A DNA stretch of 64,000 bases, taken from contig CP093831.1 in NCBI GenBank assembly GCA_033063855.1, positions 23,994,001-24,058,000 of the forward strand. The letters run 5' to 3'. The notes under the pieces were generated by a model. It was not told the origin of the DNA. It did no database searches and saw only the letters and a program-made list of their open reading frames with translations. Positions 29,689-39,277 of this stretch are shown in pieces. The position numbers were made by a program, and so were the translations under genes. The first letter of the stretch is position 1; each line of letters starts with the position of its first letter. Origin of the DNA: Smittia aterrima (Eukaryota > Arthropoda > Insecta > Diptera > Chironomidae).

Positions 29689-30199
29689 TAGGGTTTTTCA
29701 TCCGAAGAATGGAACACCCTATTGTGATCGCTTTGTCCGTGGTCCGACGTCCGTGATTGAGATAACTCGCGAACGCGATCAGCTATCGAAATAACTTCTT
29801 CACCATTCGAAAGAGAATATTGGTACAAAAATCAATTTTTGAGGATTTTTTGCTAGCTTGTCAGGATCGGGCCCAAAACCTGGAATCTCCATACAAAAAC
29901 TCTATGTTTAGTTTTGAAATAAGTTTTCTCGAAAACGGATGCACATTTTCGCTGTGACTTATTCACAAAAAGTGATCATCATGTTAAATGATTTAACTGA
30001 CCAGATCTGGGTCCACCTCTTGCCAGCGCCAAGTGAAACTTCTTTTCCTTTGGAGTTGAAGCTTCCATTCGCATGAAATGTTCAGCTATTTGAGTTGAGC
30101 GAAAAAATCTCAGAGCTGACCAGATTCGGGTCCACCTCGGACCAGTAAACGCAGTAAAGCCCAACCCCCTGTAACCAATCCGACGGATGAAAAACCCTA
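29689..30199. mobile_element. Short element with 16-bp terminal inverted repeats
   Basis: TAGGGTTTTTCATCCG at 29689-29704 and its reverse complement at 30184-30199 bound 511 bp of sequence unlike its surroundings. Inside, two related blocks beginning TGACCAGAT and reading GGGTCCACCTC lie at about 29998 and 30118. The 83-codon minus-strand frame 29979-30230 crosses the right end and is probably not a gene. MITE-like by form; no clear target duplication was found. Confidence 0.45.
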
Positions 30200-30232
30200 C
30201 AGTAAGTTCGGTACGAACTGCTACTGCCACTT

Positions 30233-30487
30233 GTTTGCTTTAATGCTCAGACTAAACTGAAGATGCGAATACGCATCTCAGGATTCTTATCGCAAATTTT
30301 ATTGCGAACACATGTGCGTTGAGTTTGAAGAAATTCTGCACACATTTATGCGAAATTATTTGATGTGTTTTCGCAATTAATCAAAGCATACCATCCAGTC
30401 AAAGCTGTCGGCTCGAAAAATGAATAAAACTTTTAATCGAATCAACTCCTATTTCGATTGATTCACATTCATGAAAATAAAATAGAA
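30233..30487 (-). pseudogene. Orphan LRR-CC promoter block
   Basis: Third copy of the sequence upstream of the genes at 26694 and 28862 (Inr-like TCAGTTTAGTCTGAG, TGCGATAAGA, then the TTTATTGCGAACACATGTG block). The coding body that should lie to the left is absent and is replaced by the TIR element ending at 30199. Confidence 0.65.
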
Positions 30488-30704
30488 TTGGGAACATGGG
30501 AGGACAAAGTTTAATCAAAAGAAATTAATTATGTATAATAAAACGTTGAAATTTATCGTTTAAAACAAAATATTGTAACATCTTCGCCGCTACTGTAACG
30601 TATTTGGATAATCACAACTGAAATGTTTTTTTTAGCTTTGGCAAAACCCATTTTGTGATTAAAGAATGTTTTCTTTGCACACACATAAAGAAAGAGCAGA
30701 AGGT

Positions 30705-31999
30705 AATACGTAGTACACACTAAATGAACGTGGATTCTACTACTTCCTTTTAAGTTAGTACAAAATAGTAATTAGTTTTGCAAAATATTTGAGCTAATTA
30801 GCGTAAAACAATTTACAGAATAAAAATAAGTTAATTGGTTTAGGCACAGTAATTTTTTAAAACTACCAAGTCGCCAACAAAAAAAAAATTGCTATGAACT
30901 TTTTTTTGCAACATAATTTACCTCGAACTTTGATAGGCATTAACTCAACAACGAATTACCGCAAAGCTTGTGTCTATTTTTTATAATGAAGTTCTATTCA
31001 AAACAAGTCTTTAAAAATTATTTATTGTAAATAATCGTGCAGACTCCAGTCTTGGCAAAGCTTTCGGTGGAGGTCTGTCAAAAATGGCGATCATGCAGGA
31101 AAACATCGACACTGTACGCGACCTAGCCATCGAAGACCGACATTAGATACACAAGGATATTCGGACATGCCTGGGCATTGCTATGAGTCAAAAACAAAAG
31201 ATCATAAGTTTACATATGCAAGTGAGGAAAGAAAATTACGCTGAGCGCCGCATAATTTTTGAACGAGTAAGAAGCGGCTTTCGTTACTTGATGCGAAAAA
31301 TTTCTCGAACGGCTCGACTTTGGATTTTCAAATCTCGTTTTTACCATTGCCAGTAGTGATAACTCATGAATTTATTTAAATTTTCTTAATCGGAAAACAC
31401 AGTAAATTGTTTGATCGTTCGTAAATGAGCTGAAGGTAACAAAATTTGTACGTTCTCGAAGCTCATCGAAAAATTGATCGCCTCGTTTGAAGTCAAATCT
31501 ACTCATATTACCACAATCTCTTATTAAAATTGTTCAACAGTTTTTGTAGATTGATAAACAGCGATTGATTTGAGAGAATTCATTTCGTAACTCTAGAAAA
31601 ATCTTTCTAACTGAAGTAACATCCTCCATCATGAAAATGCAAGACTTTGTCCAGCTCTATGATGGATTGATTTTTTGAGCAAGAATGAAATTGTAACTTT
31701 CAAAAATCTTCTGCAATGTCTTGACATATAGCCCGAAAGTATTTAACCTTCACAAGAATCATTTAAAAGTATCGAGGTAAAAAATTATAGTTGCTTGAAA
31801 ATGTAGCAGAGGAAGAAAAATGGCCATTTTGACTACCCTTACTTTGGAGTGGAAAAACTGATACAAGAATTGCTTCGATTGAACTGAAAACTATTTTAAA
31901 TTCCTAGAAACATACTTCTCAAAGCAATAGATACAACTCTAGCTCATCATCTTAAGTAGTTTCTTCTAATCCACGTTCATTCAGTGTGTCCTACGTATT
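30705..31999 (+). mobile_element. Degenerate mariner-like DNA transposon
   Basis: Imperfect terminal inverted repeats of about 45 bp (TACGTAGTACACACT at the left; at the right AGTGTGTCCTACGTA, its near reverse complement), with TA at each outer edge, enclose about 1.29 kb, the usual mariner size. At about 31100-31220 the plus strand reads ENIDTVRDLAIEDRH, a stop, then IHKDIRTCLGIAMS, resembling the N-terminal helix-turn-helix of mariner transposases. The remainder is too decayed to show the catalytic triad. Confidence 0.6.
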
Positions 32000-32001
32000 C
32001 G

Positions 32002-33444
32002 TCATTTTATTATAGGTTTGTGTGGGTGAGTCGTTGAGATATCTGTCAACATTTTTAATAAGTTCTCGTAATTTGTTTTTAAACTTTTGTTTTCACCGAG
32101 AACCTTCAATAACTCAGCGCTTTTCTCCATTTCGTTGGCGCTGATATCGGTCGTTAGCTCCTCTTTATCGCTTTCCAAGCTTTCGATCTTTGACTTCAGT
32201 TGCGCTATGTTCGACTCCAACGTAAAATTCTCTTTTTCGAGATTTTGCTGTTTTCTCTTCAATATCAAATTTTCCTCGTTGAGCTCGTTGGCTCTTGTGA
32301 CATCTTTTAAACAATCCTTAAGCGACGACTCGTTAATAGCTTCGTTAGCTTTATCGAGTGTCTGATTACAGGTATCAAGCTGCGCTTCTAATTTGCTCAA
32401 TGCCATCTCCAAGTTCGAATTATTTGCTTTAACGATATTGTTTTCTTCAAAAACTTTACCAAGCTCAAGAGTGTTGTTCGTATTAATTCCATCAATCTCA
32501 ACTTTAAGGTCTTTGTTTTCAATTTTCAGACTTTCAATGTTCGACATAAGTTTATTCTCTTTTTCTGTCAATGTCATTATCGAGTTCGAATTATTTGTTC
32601 TCAAAATATTATTTTCTTCAAGAACTCTACTGTTGTTCGTCTTTAAAGCTTCGTTCTCAATCTTTAAATTTTCGATAGTAGACATGAGTTGCGTTTTGTT
32701 TGTGGCAAGAACGGATTTATCGGTTTCGCAAGTTTCCTTTTTCTGTTTTAATTCCGTATTTTCCATTTCCTTCTCTGATAAATTTTTGTTTAACTCTATC
32801 AATTTCGAGCGATGCGTTGATTCCATTTTCTCGATCGCTTGTTGATAAATTGTTTGTTGAGATTTTTTGTTCTGATTACAGTTGGCAAGCTGATCTTTAA
32901 GATTGCTGATGATTCCATTGTTGTTCTGATTGCAGTTGGTTAGTTTCGCTAGATTTCCTTCGTTTACTTGATGAAGATTTGCTAACGAAACCTCCGATTT
33001 TTCTAGGGCTGACTTCTGTTGCTCTACTTTTGTGGCAAGAACGGATTTATCGGTTTCGCAAGTTTCTTTTTTCTGTCTCAATTTCTCATTTTCCTCTTGC
33101 TTCTTAGATAAACTTTTGTTCAACTCGATCAACTTCGAGCGATGTGATGATTCTAGTCTCTCGATCGTTTTTTGATGGTTGGCGACGATTTGGTTGAGAC
33201 TTTCTTGAGTAATCTCGTTGCAAACCATTTTCGGTAAACAATCAGTCGCAACTTGATAATGAATCTGCTTCAAATCGCTTGATAGCGAGACTTCGACCCT
33301 AAAGTCATCAAAGATTTTAACATTGTTCACGAGGCAGCTCACCACTTGTCCAGAGAACCAACGATTCAAGTCACAAGTCGCAAGAAAGCTCTCGACGTAT
33401 CCGAAGGAAAAAAATATGATTAACAAATATTTATAGAGCTCCAT
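32002..33444 (-). CDS. LRR-less coiled-coil member of the LRR-CC family, secreted
   Basis: 480 residues. The signal peptide (MELYKYLLIIFFSFGYVES) and a short, altered Cys region (to about 75) are followed directly by about 400 residues of coiled coil; all LRRs and the cap are missing. Residues 97-138 and 207-248 are near-identical (HRSKLIELNK and QKKETCETDKSVLAT in both), an internal duplication with period 110. CNQN and NNSN motifs recur, with many N-glycosylation sites. There is no membrane helix and the ending is TNYENLLKML. Promoter: TGTGATAAGA near 33515. Function is unknown; a multimerising partner of the LRR-bearing members is a reasonable inference. Confidence 0.86.
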   Translation of the reverse strand: MELYKYLLIIFFSFGYVESFLATCDLNRWFSGQVVSCLVNNVKIFDDFRVEVSLSSDLKQIHYQVATDCLPKMVCNEITQESLNQIVANHQKTIERLESSHRSKLIELNKSLSKKQEENEKLRQKKETCETDKSVLATKVEQQKSALEKSEVSLANLHQVNEGNLAKLTNCNQNNNGIISNLKDQLANCNQNKKSQQTIYQQAIEKMESTHRSKLIELNKNLSEKEMENTELKQKKETCETDKSVLATNKTQLMSTIENLKIENEALKTNNSRVLEENNILRTNNSNSIMTLTEKENKLMSNIESLKIENKDLKVEIDGINTNNTLELGKVFEENNIVKANNSNLEMALSKLEAQLDTCNQTLDKANEAINESSLKDCLKDVTRANELNEENLILKRKQQNLEKENFTLESNIAQLKSKIESLESDKEELTTDISANEMEKSAELLKVLGENKSLKTNYENLLKMLTDISTTHPHKPIIK

Positions 33445-34744
33445 GTTCTCTGTTTAAAGACTCAGACGATACTGACGCTAAGAATGCAAATCTCATGAAT
33501 TTAAACCTGTCATTCTTATCACAAAGTTTCGGGTTTGTCGTCGCTAATTAGTGACGAAGTTGGATTATCTCATGTTATTAAATACTTGCATTACTTTCAT
33601 CTTAAAAGACTCCTATCAAAGCTGGCACGAGGCACACTCTGGAAACACTCCGGCCCACACAAATTTTTTTCAAAAAATTTAGGGGCCCTGAGTATTGCTT
33701 TCGGTCAAGAAAATAAAAATTCTTACCCCCACTTTTTTCACTTTTCTCCACGTTTCATGGTATTTAAAGCCAGAAAACCAATTAAAAAAAACCTGTCCGG
33801 ATTCGTGTGTGTGTTTGTGTGCGTATGTCTGTAAACAGCATAACTCTCGAGCCAATGCAGAGTTGGCCACCCTTGTCACTCTCTTAAATATTTTCATAAT
33901 TAAATAATTTTTGAAACTAAATCAATCAAGCTGTAATCGAAGAAATGGAGTTTGATAACCGGAGAAACATCTGAAAAATAAATTTTCAAACAACTCATAA
34001 GAGTTACTAAAATAGTTTCTGGAAATCCAATATAAAGCTAACTAATTCAAGAATCAAGTAGAATCCAGTCTCGCCAAAATTAAATTTTTACTCGAGATCT
34101 TGCAAACGAAGATTTATTTTTTTTTACATTTATAAAAATTTTTTCGAAAGTAATAATGTTTTCTGGAAATCAATATTAGAGAAAGTTTTCAATTCTAATA
34201 AATCAGGAGACAAATGTATTTCATGAAATTATAATCTTCATTCTTAAATTTAATTAAAGTTGTAGAGTTTGGATTATCAAAAATTTTCAATGATAATTTC
34301 TTGAAACATTTAACTCACAAAGCTGCATTAAAAAAAAAAAAAAGTTCAAATTTTCATTGTGCTCGATGAGATACATCACTTTCTGGTATTGAAATCTGAA
34401 ATAAAATTTGTCGCTTGATCAAAATCATAGCCAATGCATCGAGAAAATGGCCTTGTTTTCTGGTACCTTCCATACACCTTAAAAACTAAATTTGCGATAA
34501 ATCTAAAATGAAAAGTGTAATGGGCCAGAGTTTGACCGGCGTATAGGTCGCGTAGCGACCGTCGCGGGTTGCGTGGTTGAGTCCTAAGCCGTAGGCCGGA
34601 GACTACCACCGTGCTCTCTAGTTTCCAAGAAAGATTAATCTTTTGAATAACCAAAATTTTAACCTTTTACTCGGAAAAATGTGCTGAATTTATTTTTAAA
34701 TTTTTCCGAGAATTACATTTTTATTAAATAATTTATTTGAAAGA
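33445..34744. other. Intergenic with a GC-rich structured island
   Basis: Mostly AT-rich. It holds a GT-rich microsatellite-like run near 33806-33832 and a GC-rich island at about 34522-34615 with a perfect hairpin GGTCGC-GTA-GCGACC (34546-34560). No gene seen. Confidence 0.4.
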
Positions 34745-35225
34745 TTAAATAATCTTTTCTGGAAATTCCAGAGTATGACTTGTGTTAAATTCAATTCTAC
34801 TAAATTTATTTGCTATCAGGAGGCAAAGTAATGAACTTATCATTTCGTTGACCTTTGCTGTTAAGCTTTTGTTGACTTCCTCGACTGCCGAGAGATTCTG
34901 CCGGCATTCTTCAAGCGCTGAGTTTAATTTCGCAACTTTGGGCGAGACGATTTCTTCATTTAACTCTCGCAATTAGAAGCCACTTTGTTAATAAACAAAA
35001 TAAAGTTATCGATGTCCTCCGGAAATTTCTTGTCAATGCAAATGTTGAGACGAAAGTAGATCGAAGTCAATAAAGCTGAGTCCATTGTCTCTCACTTTAA
35101 ATTTTTCTAGTTTCAAGTTTTTCGCGGACAAGTCAGGCGGCAAGAAAGTTAGTTTGTGCACTGTGAGACAGATCCTTTACTTCGACTAAATCCATGAAAA
35201 TATCTCCTGGCAGTGACGTCACGAC
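34745..35225 (-). pseudogene. LRR-CC pseudogene fragments
   Basis: The minus strand from 35225 shows LRR and cap remnants (PxDIFMDLVE, LRSFPP-like, NICIDKKFPEDI) with several frame breaks. Then 34972-34745 contains the coil-derived piece (LEECRQNLSAVEEVNKSLTA). No signal peptide or membrane segment remains. Confidence 0.65.
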
Positions 35226-35230
35226 TTTAA

Positions 35231-35552
35231 AATTTATTCAATAAATAGAATTTTATTAGAAACGTGGAAGCTTGTCAATTATTTTTTAAATATTTTTCAG
35301 ATTTCAAGTCAATTATTGATCGGAAAGATCTCATCAAATATTAATTGCAGCTGAAATGAATTTGGAATCATCTCAGTGTGAACGTGAGTTGAACTTTTAG
35401 TTCTCGTTTTTGTAAAATGACTTTTATTTCAGTTTAACGTGAGCTTGATTTTTCATAAAATTATATTTAGGGAAAATGTTAACAGGATTATAAATTTATA
35501 CAAATTCACAAAGGGTTTTACCATAATTTTATTCAAGATGTTGTTCAACTTT
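35231..35552. other. Intergenic, nothing recognised
   Basis: AT-rich sequence downstream of the F-box/LRR gene. It presumably contains its 3'UTR. No gene seen. Confidence 0.35.
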
Positions 35553-37102
35553 TCATATATCATAAGCCGGCTCTTTAAGAATGAATTGGAATCCATCTCG
35601 TTTGACTTCGCGCAAGATTTCTTCTTTCTCGGAATCTGTCTTGAATGCATCCTTGTAGATTTCTATACTTTTCAAATCTTTGCAGTTTTGCAGGAACTGT
35701 TTGAAGATTTCCTTCCGAGCCTTGAATCCATATCCTAACTTGACGTGTTTCAACTTTGGCCAACCTTCAGCGATACTCTCGACATGACCACCAAACCAAT
35801 CAACTTTAAATTCTTCAATGTTCGGCATTGCTCTGACCATTTGTTGTAGGTTATTGTGTTTGAAATTCTCGATTGTGATCGTTTTTAAGCTTGGAATGTT
35901 CAATCCCTCGAAAACTTCATCAAAAATTTTAGAAACTTTAAATTCCTTGAGCATTTTAAGATTGCTGGCGATGAACATCATTAGCTCCTTTGGAAAATCT
36001 GGAATGTCAAGAACCAGAGTTCGAAGATTGGGAAGTTTGCCGATTATTCCCTTGATCGGTTCCAATTCAGCTGACCAGTAGCTCACTCCATAAATAATCA
36101 GCTTCTGAACTGACAGGTTTGTGTTAAGATCATAATAAAATGATTCTCCTTTTGGAGCGTAATCGGAGATAGCCCTCAGCGTATTCAGCTTGCGAAGCTT
36201 TTTGAAAATCAACTTGTAAAATGATTCTGGGAATTCAAATTTATGTCCGAAATAAACTTCTTCCAAAGAATTGACAAACCTGTTTATGAAGAGCAATAAG
36301 TTTTCTTCTGAGCCTAACCATTCAGGCCCATAGATGGCAAGCTTCTTAAGAGGAAACTGAATCGCTTGCAAGATCTCCAAATTAATGTTGGAATTGAGTT
36401 CATGGTCAAGTATTGTAAGTTCTTCTAGATTTTTCTGACGATACAGAAAAGAAATCAATTCAGAAGAACATCCCTTCAAATATAAATATGTCAATTGAGC
36501 TGTCCCGGGAAAATTCACAATCTGAAATAAAAAAATCAATAAAGAAAAGTTCAACATCCCTTCCATCTAATTAGACTTACTCTGCATCGATCCAGTGCCA
36601 ACAGCTTCAGTTGATTATGATGGATGAGATCAATATCACAATCCGAACAAGAAGAAATTCTCAACGTCTCAAGCTTTGTCATTGATGCTAGTAACTTTTT
36701 AAAATTTGACTTGTTTTCCTTTTTAAATGTTAGGCCATAAATTTCGAGACTTTTCAAGTTTGAAGCTTGTCTTTCTAGCAGATTCCAATTAAATTCATCC
36801 TTAAAATTTCCGCATATCTTGATCGATCGATATTTGCGAATGAATTTCTCTGGCAACTCTCGAATTCTTCCAAGAGAAAGATTGACAACAAGTTTGATCT
36901 TCTTTATGATTGCTGAGTTATCTTCTATCATTTCATTCCATCTAAAGAAAAAAAATTAGTTGAGATCAATCATCAAATTAAAAACAGTTGAAACTTACTT
37001 TCGGCAAACAAGAGACGATTCCAACAAAGTTTTAAGATCCATTTTATCAAACACTTGCAACAAAATCTCTTCTGGCAGATCATTTAATTGTTTCTCACTC
37101 AT
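35553..37102 (-). CDS. F-box and leucine-rich repeat protein, three exons
   Basis: Exons 36999-37102, 36581-36941 and 35553-36521, joined by GT-AG introns of 57 and 59 bp with frame kept; 477 residues. A canonical F-box opens the protein (residues about 8-36: LPEEILLQVFDKMDLKTLLESSLVCRKW, split by intron 1). It is followed by irregular LRRs of the FBXL kind (LEELTILDHEL, LNTLRAISD, LRTLVLDIPDFP). F-box proteins bind Skp1 and present targets to the SCF ubiquitin ligase; the substrate is unknown. It differs from the single-exon F-box genes at 9519, 46067 and 47880. A fragment of a paralogue's C-terminus lies at about 37560-37650. Confidence 0.87.
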
Positions 37103-38028
37103 TTTCTTTTCAACTAACGTTTGAGTTTTAAAAAGAATTGAAAATTTATTCATTTTCTATAGAAATTTGTTACAAATAATTTTTTTCACGAGTTTCAATA
37201 TTTCTAGCAAGCAGAGAATAATATTTAACGTCTTTCCTAATCAACGAAACTTAACGAACTAACTTTGTTTTCTGAATGTTGATAGTACAGGAATAAAAAC
37301 TATTTTACCTGAACAATTTCGGTCGAACTAAAAATTGGTGGGAGGTATTGAATCTTAATTATCTACTTCTCCGTCTGGAAAGAGAAAAGCATAAACAGGA
37401 TGACTCGTAAACTAAAATCTTCCGTTATTTTCAGTTCTAAGATGAAAGCTAAACCGCTCGTTTTCACATTAAAATTATTTTTTGAGACCAATTTTAGCAG
37501 AATCAACGTTTCATTAAACTAAGCTAAATTTTGTTTACAAAACTTTTTAAAAATGAAACGTAAAATTTCTTCTATTTCAACAACTGACTTAAAAGTATCT
37601 TCGTAAATTTCCAAAGTTTCCAAGTTTTTGCAGTTAGAAAGAATCAGTCCGTGGCATCTCACACAACATATAAAATAAATTTATTGCTGTGCGGTCACGC
37701 GTTGTGTGGAAATCCAAGCCCCCATGTTCTCTGTTTGAAGGTTCAAATAAAGGTCCGTTAGAAGTTTCATAATTATCATCGACGGTCAATCTACAATAAT
37801 ATGACGTCAATTAACTTGATAACTTTTCTTCAAGTTCGATTGAAATTTTGTTTGGGCAGATGTGAAATATTTTGGAACGATATTTCCAGAATCGCTGACG
37901 TCGTTAACTGAAATGAAATCTTATTCCTCAGAGCTTATCATAACTACAAGATTACAATAATAATTTATTTTTATTCATTATTACATCAATTGGTTTAAAA
38001 TTTTGAATGACATGCCACGACTCGAGAT
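37103..38028. other. Intergenic with two gene fragments
   Basis: At 37560-37650 the minus strand resembles the last LRR of the F-box/LRR gene (NCKxLxTLEIYEDTFK-like). At about 37731-37760 is the family sequence normally found around an LRR-CC start (CATGTTCTCTG on the plus strand) with no body attached. The rest is unrecognised. Confidence 0.4.
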
Positions 38029-39069
38029 TCAGATATTTAGATTAGATTTCGTAAGATCTGCCGAAGTTTTTAACAAATTCTCGTAATTTAATTTTAAACT
38101 TTGGTTTTCATACAAAACTTTTAACAATTCAGCACTTTTCTCCATTTCGTTTGCGCTGATATCAGTTTTTAATTCTTCGATCTCATTTTTCAAGCTTTCG
38201 TTGGTCGAAATCAATTGCGTTATGTTCGTTGACAAAGCGAGATTCTCATTGGTTTCGATAAAAGACATCAGCTGCGTTACATTTGTGACTAAAGCGAATT
38301 TCTCTCTTTCGCAAGTTTCTTTTTTATGTTTTAATTTCGTAATTTCATCTTCCTTCTCTGATAAAGTTTTGGTAATAGCAATCAACTTCGAGCGATAGAA
38401 TTTCTTCATTTGAGTCTCGCAATTAGCAGCAATTTCGTTAATGAACAAATTAAAGTCCGTGATGTCATCCGGAAATTTCTTGTCAATGCAAACATTTCCA
38501 CGAAAGTCAATCAAAGTCATTGATTGCGGCAGATCGATGTCAAATTTGCTAAGGCGATTTTTTTCCAAGTTTAATATTTTTAGTTTTGTATTTTTTATTA
38601 ACAAGTCAGCTGGCAAGGAAACAAGTTTGTTCTCGAGAAGAAAAAGATTCTGCAATTCGTTTAAATCCACAAAAAGATCTTCAGGAAAAGAAGTCAGAGA
38701 AGTGTTGGTGATCCTAACTATCCACACTTTCTTGCAATTCGTGAACACTTCCCGATTTATTCGATTAATCCAGTTGCCGTAAATATCAAATCGTTCCAGG
38801 TTTTGGTAGAAATTGCAAATTTTCGTAGGAACTCGTTCAGTTTTTACATATTCAGGAATATGAAACGCTGTGACGTCATCGTTTGTCTTAATCAACGATG
38901 TGAAGTTTCCCGAAACGCCAGTGACTGTGATGTCATTTTCAAGCACTTTAAGCTTGTTCACTCGGCAATATTTCCTTTCTAGTTGAATATTAAAGTCACA
39001 ATCGATTCGAAGGCTTTCAACGAATCCACAGACAAAAAAAAGTATTAAAAAATATTTTAAGAGCTCCAT
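38029..39069 (-). CDS. LRR-CC family protein, secreted form
   Basis: 346 residues from the ATG at 39069 (the frame opens at 39090, but MELLKYFLILFFVCGFVES is the conserved signal peptide). Cys region, LRRs (LQNLFLLENKLVSLPADLL), cap NVCIDKKFPDDI, and a coil of about 125 residues ending NYENLLKTSADLTKSNLNI. No membrane helix. Its LRR half is closest to the partial gene at 1-738, while its coil end resembles the gene at 25678. That suggests exchange of segments between family members. A GATA-type TGCGATAAGA lies at 39125-39134, but the Inr-like TCAGT is altered. Confidence 0.87.
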   Translation of the reverse strand: MELLKYFLILFFVCGFVESLRIDCDFNIQLERKYCRVNKLKVLENDITVTGVSGNFTSLIKTNDDVTAFHIPEYVKTERVPTKICNFYQNLERFDIYGNWINRINREVFTNCKKVWIVRITNTSLTSFPEDLFVDLNELQNLFLLENKLVSLPADLLIKNTKLKILNLEKNRLSKFDIDLPQSMTLIDFRGNVCIDKKFPDDITDFNLFINEIAANCETQMKKFYRSKLIAITKTLSEKEDEITKLKHKKETCEREKFALVTNVTQLMSFIETNENLALSTNITQLISTNESLKNEIEELKTDISANEMEKSAELLKVLYENQSLKLNYENLLKTSADLTKSNLNI

Positions 39070-39124
39070 GTTCTCTGAATAAAGTCTCAAATTAAACTAA
39101 TCTCGGAAACATAATTCGCGGACT

Positions 39125-39134
39125 TCTTATCGCA
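39125..39134 (-). promoter_or_regulatory. GATA-type site upstream of LRR-CC gene
   Basis: TGCGATAAGA on the minus strand, about 56 bp upstream of the ATG at 39069. Confidence 0.45.
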
Positions 39135-39277
39135 TGTTTTATTTCCTGTTATTCTGACCACATCGATGTGAGCCGAATTTTTTTTTATTAATTTTTTTAA
39201 GTCTTTATTTGCTAAGTAATAATTGCTAATTTAGATATTTGATAAAAGTTTCAACCAATCTGATAAAATCGAAACTT

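Noticed and set aside
29979..30230. 83-codon minus-strand frame
   Set aside because: It crosses the right TIR of the 29689-30199 element, has no domain, and its composition follows the GC-richer repeat blocks.
33806..33832. GT-rich run as a CRISPR-like or regulatory repeat
   Set aside because: Simple microsatellite-like sequence; no spacers or unit structure.
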